Positions 26,280 through 31,992 of a stretch of 64,000 nt of DNA are shown one piece after another. Source of the stretch: an uncultured Oscillospiraceae bacterium (GTDB taxonomy: Bacteria > Bacillota > Clostridia > Oscillospirales > Oscillospiraceae); the NCBI GenBank assembly GCA_947589225.1, contig CANQBC010000006.1:25331-89330 (forward strand), written 5' to 3'. A program made the position numbers and the translations under genes. Under the pieces are notes generated by a model that had not been told where the DNA came from, ran no database searches, and worked only from the letters and a program-made list of their open reading frames with translations. The stretch's first letter is position 1, and every line of letters begins with the position of its first letter.

Positions 26280-26314
26280 TGAGTTGACGCCGCCAAAAAG
26301 GCGGCGTCAACTCA
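26280..26314. repeat. Perfect 15-bp inverted repeat between tRNA-His and tRNA-Gln
   Basis: Arms 26280-26294 and 26300-26314 with a five-A loop, beginning the base after the CCA end. Without a T-tract it may guide RNA processing or partial termination. Confidence 0.6.
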
Positions 26315-26328
26315 GTAATCTGCAATAT

Positions 26329-26403
26329 AGGGATGTCGCCAAGCGGTAAGGCACAGGACTTTGACTCCTGCATTCGTGGGTTCGAGTCCCGCCATCCCTG
26401 CCA
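26329..26403 (+). tRNA. tRNA-Gln(TTG)
   Basis: Acceptor AGGGATG/CATCCCT, anticodon stem CAGGA/TCCTG with loop CTTTGAC (anticodon TTG), encoded CCA. Confidence 0.96.
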
Positions 26404-26466
26404 GCCTTTTCAAAAAAGGCCAACGGCCTTTTTTGAAAAGGGGAGACATATAAATAAAAAAGATAT

Positions 26467-26542
26467 GACTTGGTAGCTCAGCAGGCAGAGCACCTGCCTT
26501 TTAAGCAGGGTGTCCCGGGTTCGAATCCCGGCCAGGTCACCA
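26467..26542 (+). tRNA. tRNA-Lys(TTT)
   Basis: Acceptor GACTTGG/CCAGGTC (one T-G pair), anticodon stem CCTGC/GCAGG with loop CTTTTAA (anticodon TTT), encoded CCA. It is the last tRNA of the cluster. Confidence 0.97.
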
Positions 26543-26589
26543 AAACGGAAAAAGTCCGCCTTTCGGCGGACTTTTTCCGTTTTGGTGAC
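26536..26589 (+). terminator. Terminator of the tRNA cluster, sharing bases with tRNA-Lys
   Basis: A perfect 25-bp inverted repeat (26536-26560 with 26565-26589). Its left arm includes the last seven bases of tRNA-Lys with CCA, so the terminator stem and the mature tRNA end compete for pairing. The right arm contains T-rich stretches. Confidence 0.8.
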
Positions 26590-26704
26590 TTACGGGGTTG
26601 GCTTTGCCAACCCGGCCCCCGCCGCCTGGCGGCGGGGGTTTCATCGGACATGAGAAACAGACGGATTAGAAATGAAAATTGAAAGGCGTTCCGACAGTTG
26701 AACC

Positions 26705-27760
26705 TCACGATTCTATGGGCCTGTTCGCCGCATCACATCTCAATCCTTCCCAATCCACATTTCCCTGCATATAATTAAAGCGTTCATCTCCAAGGGACTT
26801 CAAAAGCTCCTGTTTCAAACCGGCTGAAAAGGCGGGATCAACGGCTTTTAGTGCCATGTGCTGGTAAAGCCTGGATTTCGTACAATCACCTATCGTGCCC
26901 ATACTATCCAGGATTTCCCGCATAAGCCGTGCCGTCCATGCAACGTCCTTTTCCCAAGCCGCCACATTCAGCCCCCAGCAGACCTCATTATATTTGCCCA
27001 TTTCAAATATAGACGCGGCAGAGGAAGAGACTTCGACCAGCTTTTTAGCCATTTCATGGTCGCCGTCTTCCATATAAAGAATGCGCAAATCATTGAATGT
27101 CATTTGTATGTGCTGATACGCACAGAAAATCAATTCCTCGTATGCGCGATAGGCTTCCGTCCGTTTTCCTGTTTTGCTGTTTACAAGCGCCTCCTTGCGC
27201 TTGCGTTCTGGATTTTCCAATGAGAAATAATCCAAATACTGCATTGCTTTTTCATAATTCTCCTGCCGAATAAATGCACTGAACAGTGAATCCGTTGCCT
27301 GATTACGGATCCGTTCGTCCTCTGAGAGCAAACACCTCTCGTACCATCCGAATATCACGCTATCATACCTGTCTTTATTTGGAAGTTCTGTTGTCATTTG
27401 TCTTGCGTCCAGAATGTCCGCCGCCTGCCAAATCAATTTTTCACAATTAGGGTATTCCTCGATTTTTTCCTTTACGGAAAGAAATACATCATGGAAGTCT
27501 TTGCTCTCCAAGTCCTTTTGAATCTTCGATAAAAATTGGTTTATCTCTTCGTCTGTCAGCTCATCCTTAAAGGAAAGAAGTTCATCTGTGGTAATGCCAA
27601 GCAGCCGCGCAAGAGGGGCAAGCAAAGCGACATCCGGCAGTGTGTTGCCCTTTTCCCATTTATTCACGGCGGGAGCGGTCACGCCGAGACGGGCGGCCAT
27701 CTCCTCCTGTGTTAACCCTTTATTCCTCCTGTATTTTTTGATAACCTCTCCTGTCGTCAT
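26705..27760 (-). CDS. XRE-family transcription regulator with helical (TPR-like) C-terminal domain
   Basis: ATG 27760 (351 residues) has AAGGGG 10 bases upstream; a TTG two codons earlier is too close to it. Residues about 1-65 are the Cro/XRE helix-turn-helix (EVIKKYRRNKGLTQEEMAARLGVTAPAVNKWEKG). The remaining 285 residues are helical with many paired hydrophobic and acidic positions, like the TPR-type sensor half of similar clostridial regulators. An inverted repeat lies over its promoter -35 box, so it probably represses itself. Its targets and ligand are unknown. The GC is lower than in the neighbouring core genes, which suggests acquisition. Confidence 0.85.
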   Translation of the reverse strand: MTTGEVIKKYRRNKGLTQEEMAARLGVTAPAVNKWEKGNTLPDVALLAPLARLLGITTDELLSFKDELTDEEINQFLSKIQKDLESKDFHDVFLSVKEKIEEYPNCEKLIWQAADILDARQMTTELPNKDRYDSVIFGWYERCLLSEDERIRNQATDSLFSAFIRQENYEKAMQYLDYFSLENPERKRKEALVNSKTGKRTEAYRAYEELIFCAYQHIQMTFNDLRILYMEDGDHEMAKKLVEVSSSAASIFEMGKYNEVCWGLNVAAWEKDVAWTARLMREILDSMGTIGDCTKSRLYQHMALKAVDPAFSAGLKQELLKSLGDERFNYMQGNVDWEGLRCDAANRPIES

Positions 27761-27803
27761 GTTCAACTATCCCCTTCACAATCTCTGAATCGATTCTGTA
27801 AAT

Positions 27804-27838
27804 AGTATAGCTGATTGGGGTTCAAGAGTCTATTGAAC
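27804..27838 (-). promoter_or_regulatory. Promoter and probable operator of the XRE regulator
   Basis: On the minus strand TAGACT (27827-27832), 17 bases, TATACT (27804-27809). The -35 box sits in the seven-base centre of a perfect repeat GTTCAA/TTGAAC (27820-27825, 27833-27838), a typical self-repression layout. Confidence 0.55.
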
Positions 27839-28013
27839 ATTGATTAAATAGTGAGAATTTTTTTTATTATTGGTTAATTTTCGCGTGTGCCGCAGAAGAG
27901 GCTGCGGTGTTGTTTACGGCGCAGACGCCTCACATCCCCATCCTTCCGATAGAATGTACCCTTTTCTTGGAGGGGTTTCGCTCCTTGCGGCGGATCAACA
28001 TAGGCGCGTTGGA

Positions 28014-28646
28014 TCAACCCTTTTTTATGGGGAGTCTGATGACTGTTTTCCATTTTTCGGGGGCCACTTTTCGCGCGTCCGACATATAAATCTCGTGGTG
28101 CAATCTTGTCGCCGTTATATCCTTGACATATCCGTTTTCGGCTAAGTATTTATCCATGATTGCGACCGTGGCAGGCTCGTCGTCAAAAGCCCCTGAGTGC
28201 ATGATCTGAACGCACAGCCCCTCCTCAACGGTCATAAACTCTGCCGATGAACAATCCAGCTTTTTCTTTTTTTCCGCTGTTTCGACAGCCCACTCAAAAT
28301 CTTTTTTTGTTACAAAATCGGGCAAACGGATCACGGAGATCCAATTAAATGCGGACTTCTCCGCGTAATTCACGCCGTCGGTATGGTCTTGCCACCAAAA
28401 GCCCTCAAGAGGCGGTACGACATATTCAAAGAAGCCTTCTATCGTATGGTCCGTTTTATAACTCATTTTCAAAGTGTATGCGATAGCGTATAGTATGCCG
28501 ATTGCCTGCTGATACGCGCCGCCGGCCTCGTTCGGGTCGCCCTTTCCTCTGACCGCAATATAATTCATCGGCGGGATGGTTACAATTTCAGGTTTATTCT
28601 TTGGCATATAATATTCTTTATATTCTTTCTTAAAATCAAAAGCCAT
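28014..28646 (-). CDS. GyrI-like small-molecule-binding domain protein
   Basis: ATG 28646 (210 residues) has GGAGG 5-6 bases upstream. The sequence MAFDFKKEYKEYYMPKNKPEIVTIP followed by MNYIAVRGKGDPNEAGGAY and WISVIRLPDFV matches stand-alone GyrI-like (SRPBCC-unrelated AraC effector-binding type) proteins common in Clostridia. The fold binds hydrophobic cationic drugs or dyes, and some members hydrolyse toxic small molecules. There is no DNA-binding domain. It is a single-gene unit with an inverted repeat in its upstream region. Confidence 0.85.
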   Translation of the reverse strand: MAFDFKKEYKEYYMPKNKPEIVTIPPMNYIAVRGKGDPNEAGGAYQQAIGILYAIAYTLKMSYKTDHTIEGFFEYVVPPLEGFWWQDHTDGVNYAEKSAFNWISVIRLPDFVTKKDFEWAVETAEKKKKLDCSSAEFMTVEEGLCVQIMHSGAFDDEPATVAIMDKYLAENGYVKDITATRLHHEIYMSDARKVAPEKWKTVIRLPIKKG

Positions 28647-28691
28647 AAGTACCTCCGTAAATCTCTGTTTATCGAACAATGCCCATTATAT

Positions 28692-28712
28692 CATACCCGC
28701 AAAGAGGGTATG
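28692..28712. promoter_or_regulatory. Inverted repeat upstream of the GyrI-like gene, possible operator
   Basis: CATACCC (28692-28698) and GGGTATG (28706-28712) are perfect arms. On the minus strand a TATAAT box at about 28684-28689 follows directly, placing the repeat between the -35 and -10 regions. Confidence 0.4.
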
Positions 28713-28773
28713 GTATATTCGCCATGTTTTTCGGTTCCCGGCGCAAGCCAGGGAGAAAAACGGTTAAAATCAA

Positions 28774-28802
28774 ATATAATATCTGTATCGCAGATATTAT
28801 AT
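28774..28802. repeat. Perfect 12-bp AT-rich inverted repeat
   Basis: Arms 28774-28785 and 28791-28802 around a five-base loop, in a 260-base gap without a gene. No T-tract; function unknown. Confidence 0.5.
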
Positions 28803-28863
28803 CATCCAACTGCAAAAAAATCTACCGCCCGTTAGACGGCAAACCCCTTAAAACTTCCCCCTG

Positions 28864-28897
28864 CAAAAAGGCCCCCGGCTTAAGTGCCGGAGGGCTT
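28864..28897 (-). terminator. Bidirectional terminator at the left end of the prophage-like element
   Basis: A 10-bp stem with one mismatch (28870-28879 with 28886-28895), with five T after it on the minus strand and four T on the plus strand. It ends the immR-immA transcript. Confidence 0.75.
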
Positions 28898-28914
28898 TTC
28901 TTCGTTCATAAGGC

Positions 28915-29313
28915 TTATTTTTCCCGGAACCGCTCGGTAAGCTCCTTTGTATAGGCGAAGAAGTCGTCGATGGAGTGAAAAACGGGGATGAGGCCGGGGT
29001 CGGGGAGGGCCAGAACATTGATAAAGGTGCCAGCGGGGCCGCGCATATCGCGCGGCCCCGCTTTTTTCAACCGTTCGCGCTCCTCCGGGGGAAGGCCGTC
29101 AGCCTCGCGTTCCAGATCCTCCACGGGGCGGTCGGAGTAGAAGTGATCTCGGAATATGTGCCGCAGTTCGTGTTCCAGACACGCCTTCTGCTTTTGTGGA
29201 GACAGGTGGCTGCTCAGATATATGTCAAAGGTGCCGTCGTCGTTGGGTATGGTGACCCCCTCCACCGTGGGAGGAAAGTCAAGGATCCTGACGAAATATT
29301 CAGGAGTCCACAC
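28915..29313 (-). CDS. ImmA/IrrE-family metallopeptidase
   Basis: The 132-residue protein starts at GTG 29313, with GGGAGA 7 bases upstream, three bases after the repressor stop. It carries the zinc-peptidase motif H48-E49-x-x-H52 (CLEHELRHIFRDHF). In mobile elements such as ICEBs1, ImmA cleaves the partner repressor ImmR after a DNA-damage or cell-density signal and so induces the element. Gene order and coupling with the XRE repressor fit that scheme. The downstream third acid ligand is not certain. It lies at the left edge of the prophage-like region. Confidence 0.85.
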   Translation of the reverse strand: MWTPEYFVRILDFPPTVEGVTIPNDDGTFDIYLSSHLSPQKQKACLEHELRHIFRDHFYSDRPVEDLEREADGLPPEERERLKKAGPRDMRGPAGTFINVLALPDPGLIPVFHSIDDFFAYTKELTERFREK

Positions 29314-29316
29314 CGT

Positions 29317-29688
29317 TTACTCTCCCTGGTGCTCGGTGCGGCGAAGAGCCTCAATGATGGCGACCGCGCGCTCCACATCCTTCGGGGTGGCGTCCTTTGC
29401 AAGGGAAAAGAGCATCCTGCATTCGCTGCGGGAGCGCAGCATATCAAGGTAGGACTCAAGCTCAGCGTCCACGGGGGCGGAAAATGGCATACGGTCGGAG
29501 CTCTCGCCCTTCAGATACGCCAGGGATACGCCAAAGAAATCGGCTATTTTCTTGAGCGTCGAATCACGGGGAACACTGGAACCGTTTTTCCAGGTGCTGA
29601 GAGCCGCCTGGGAAATGCCGGTGGCCTTGGAAACCCGATAGGAAGTAACACACTGTTCTTTGCAAAGCTGCACAAAAATTTCGTACAT
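29317..29688 (-). CDS. XRE-family phage-type repressor (ImmR-like)
   Basis: The 123-residue protein has a Cro/cI helix-turn-helix at residues about 1-62 (YRVSKATGISQAALSTWKNGSSVPRDSTLKKIADFFGVSLAYLKG) and an acidic helical tail for dimerisation. It is transcribed away from the phage structural genes, from a strong promoter (29883-29911), and probably represses the divergent promoter at 29734-29762. The next gene encodes the ImmA-type protease expected to inactivate it. Confidence 0.88.
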   Translation of the reverse strand: MYEIFVQLCKEQCVTSYRVSKATGISQAALSTWKNGSSVPRDSTLKKIADFFGVSLAYLKGESSDRMPFSAPVDAELESYLDMLRSRSECRMLFSLAKDATPKDVERAVAIIEALRRTEHQGE

Positions 29689-29733
29689 TTTTTGTTCACT
29701 CCTACAAATAATTAAAAATAATTAAATTAGTAC

Positions 29734-29762
29734 TTGACTTTTGTGAAGAGCAGAAGTATAAT
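29734..29762 (+). promoter_or_regulatory. Rightward promoter of the phage structural genes
   Basis: TTGACT (29734-29739), 17 bases, TATAAT (29757-29762), plus strand, facing the first phage gene at 29942. Confidence 0.75.
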
Positions 29763-29790
29763 GCGACTATCAAAGCAATACAAACGTGAT

Positions 29791-29888
29791 TATACTTTAA
29801 TAATTAGTATATTCAAGCTTAATAAAGCTTTGATGCTTAAAACCAAACAGCGGGAGCTTGTGCAATGGTTATAAGTAATTAAAGTATA
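29791..29888. promoter_or_regulatory. Paired inverted half-sites between the divergent phage promoters
   Basis: An 11-base sequence at 29791-29801 recurs as its exact complement at 29878-29888, where it covers the -10 box of the repressor promoter. Another palindrome of AAGCTT halves lies near 29816-29830. These are likely repressor binding sites. Confidence 0.45.
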
Positions 29889-29911
29889 TCATATTTGTAC
29901 AGCTTTGTCAA
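29883..29911 (-). promoter_or_regulatory. Leftward promoter of the repressor gene
   Basis: TTGACA (29906-29911), 17 bases, TATACT (29883-29888) on the minus strand, about 195 bases before the repressor start. The transcript overlaps the rightward promoter, so the two may interfere. Confidence 0.8.
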
Positions 29912-29941
29912 CAATGTATTTTCAAGGGGGAGTGAGAGTAT

Positions 29942-30163
29942 TTGACTGGATGGAAGAGACGTTTTATCGAGGGGCCCGGGGGGCCGGGGGAGTCGAAAAG
30001 AACGGGCGAACGATGCTCCGGATGCCTTGAGGAGATGACGGAGAACGACGTCTACGGCCGGTGTGGGGGAAAGACGCTGTGTGCTCTTTGCGCCGACGAC
30101 GAATGGGGTGAGCTGTCCGGCGAGGAGAAGCTGGAGCTTCTCGGCTACGAGGTGGTGAGGTAG
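29942..30163 (+). CDS. Small Cys-rich phage protein
   Basis: A 73-residue frame from TTG 29942 contains two CxxC pairs (CSGCLEEM, CALCADDE), suggesting a small zinc finger, and ends one base before the next gene. The start is weak. A GTG at about 29933 opens another frame (VRVFDWMEETFYRGARG) that also looks protein-like but stops after about 32 codons, so a frameshift may separate the true N-terminus from the zinc finger. No function is assigned. Confidence 0.45.
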   Translation: MTGWKRRFIEGPGGPGESKRTGERCSGCLEEMTENDVYGRCGGKTLCALCADDEWGELSGEEKLELLGYEVVR

Positions 30164-30565
30164 GTGGGCTACACGGTAAAGCAGCTGGGGGAGGGGATCG
30201 ACCGGGCCATCGACCACTGCCTGGTGACCGGCGAGGCCCCGGTGGGCTTTGTGCTCCACAAGTTTCTCGACATACCCGAAAGTGAGCTGGCGCGATATCT
30301 TGAGGAGGGCGAGAAGCTGCGGCGCGGGGAGATCCCGTATTCCGCCGGGGTTAAGGGAAGATTTCTGGCGGCGAGGAAGTGGGACGAGTTCAAGACCTTT
30401 TTCTGGCTTGACCGGGCCCAGAAAGACCCGAAGAACGCCAGCTTCGCCATGTTCAATCTGAAACAGACGGAAAACGGCGGGTACGCGGAGAAGGAGACGA
30501 AGGCTCAGAAAAGCTCCGTCATTATCCGTCTGGACGGCCTGGGCGGAAAAGATGCGCTGTTGTAG
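30164..30565 (+). CDS. Probable phage terminase small subunit
   Basis: The 133-residue protein starts at GTG 30164 directly after the previous stop. Its N-terminus (GYTVKQLGEGIDRAIDHCL) is helical, and the middle KDPKNASFAMFNLKQTENGGY is a pattern seen in small terminase-like proteins that precede the large subunit. The small subunit binds the packaging site on phage DNA and presents it to the motor. The assignment rests mainly on position directly before the large terminase gene and on size; sequence support is modest. Confidence 0.55.
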   Translation: MGYTVKQLGEGIDRAIDHCLVTGEAPVGFVLHKFLDIPESELARYLEEGEKLRRGEIPYSAGVKGRFLAARKWDEFKTFFWLDRAQKDPKNASFAMFNLKQTENGGYAEKETKAQKSSVIIRLDGLGGKDALL

Positions 30566-30657
30566 GGAGCGGCGCCGGCATCGGCCCGCCCTCCGGCGGC
30601 GAAGCGCCGGCAAGGAGGTGGGAGGACACGGACGACACCATAATATTTGACCCGGGC

Positions 30658-31986
30658 GTGGCCAGTGATAAGCAGAAGCAGTTCCTTTTTGCCCGCGCGC
30701 CCTTCATCGCCTACGGCGGCGCCAAGGGCGGCGGCAAGACCTGGGCGGTGCGTGTCAAGGCCGTGGGTGGGGCGATCATGAACCCGGGCCTGCGGGTGCT
30801 GATTATGAGGCGGACCTACCCGGAGCTGGAGGAGAACCACATCGGCCCCATTTTGCGTATGGTGCCGCCGGAGCTGGGAAGCTACCTCACGACCACAAGG
30901 CGTATGACCTTCTTCAACGGCTCCACGGTGAAATTCGGCCACTGGCAGGGGGACATCTCCGAGCTTGAGTATCAGGGCCAGGAATTCGACTGGATCTTCA
31001 TCGACGAGGCAACCCAGTTTACAGAGAGAGCCTTCAACTATCTGAAGGGCTGTCTGCGCGGCGTAAGCCCCTATGATAAGCGTATGTACCTGACGTGCAA
31101 CCCGGGAGGCGTTGGACACGCGTGGGTAAAGCGCCTTTTCATTGACAGGGACTACCGCCGAAGTCCCGGGAACCCGGAGGAGGACGAGACGCCGGAGGAT
31201 TACGTTTTTATTCCCGCCACGGTGGAGGACAACAGGTTCCTTCTTCGATCCTCGCCCCACTACCTGAAAATGCTCTCCCAGATGCCGGAAAACGTGCGGC
31301 GCGCCTATCGTTACGGAGACTGGGACGCTCTGGGGGGCAGCTACTTTGACGAGTTCCGCTATGACCGGCACACCTGTCCGCCGGAAAAGCTCCCCGCCCA
31401 CTGGCGGCGCTACCGGGCCATGGATTATGGCCTCGATATGCTGGCGGTATTGTGGATCGCCGTGGACGAGGAGGGGCGCAGCCACGTCTACCGGGAGTGG
31501 ACGCAGGAGAAGCTTATTGTCCGGGACGCGGCCGCCGGGATCCTGGAGCGGACGATGCCGGGGGAGAACATCGAGGCGACCTTTGCCCCGCCGGATCTGT
31601 GGAGCACGCAAAAAGACACGGGCCGGACGATGGAGGAGATATTCCGCTCCTGCGGCGTGGCCCTTGTAAAGGCGGACAACAGCCGGGTACAGGGCCACAT
31701 GCTGGTAAAGGACATGCTGGCCCTCCGAAGGGACGGCAGGCCGGGGCTTGAAATATCCCGGGACTGCAAAAAGCTCATATCCGACCTTACCGCCATTCAG
31801 GCCGACACCGACAACCCAGGCGACGCGGCAAAGACGCCCCATGAGGTGACCCATACGGTGGATGCTCTCAGGTACTACTGCGTCTCCAGGGTCGCGCCGG
31901 CCGAGCCGCCGGGGGAGACGGGGAGAGAGAGGACGGAGGATCTGGGCCTTGGTGGAGAACCGGACATGGAGTATCTGATGTATTGA
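30658..31986 (+). CDS. Phage terminase large subunit
   Basis: Residues from GTG 30658 (442 codons) show the packaging ATPase: Walker A GGAKGGGKT (20-28), Walker B WIFIDEA (112-118, D116 E117), and the C-terminal nuclease half with AMDYGLDMLAVLW and the conserved HTVDALRYY. It cuts concatemeric DNA and pumps it into the prohead. The start is doubtful: the frame is open upstream and DDTIIFDPG before the GTG looks like part of the protein, yet no ATG, GTG or TTG with a ribosome site is in frame there. Confidence 0.92.
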   Translation: MASDKQKQFLFARAPFIAYGGAKGGGKTWAVRVKAVGGAIMNPGLRVLIMRRTYPELEENHIGPILRMVPPELGSYLTTTRRMTFFNGSTVKFGHWQGDISELEYQGQEFDWIFIDEATQFTERAFNYLKGCLRGVSPYDKRMYLTCNPGGVGHAWVKRLFIDRDYRRSPGNPEEDETPEDYVFIPATVEDNRFLLRSSPHYLKMLSQMPENVRRAYRYGDWDALGGSYFDEFRYDRHTCPPEKLPAHWRRYRAMDYGLDMLAVLWIAVDEEGRSHVYREWTQEKLIVRDAAAGILERTMPGENIEATFAPPDLWSTQKDTGRTMEEIFRSCGVALVKADNSRVQGHMLVKDMLALRRDGRPGLEISRDCKKLISDLTAIQADTDNPGDAAKTPHEVTHTVDALRYYCVSRVAPAEPPGETGRERTEDLGLGGEPDMEYLMY

Positions 31987-31992
31987 GAAAGG

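Noticed and set aside
27870..28145. A 91-codon plus-strand frame between the XRE and GyrI-like genes
   Set aside because: It lacks a ribosome site, overlaps the end of the GyrI-like gene in antisense and has no recognisable features.
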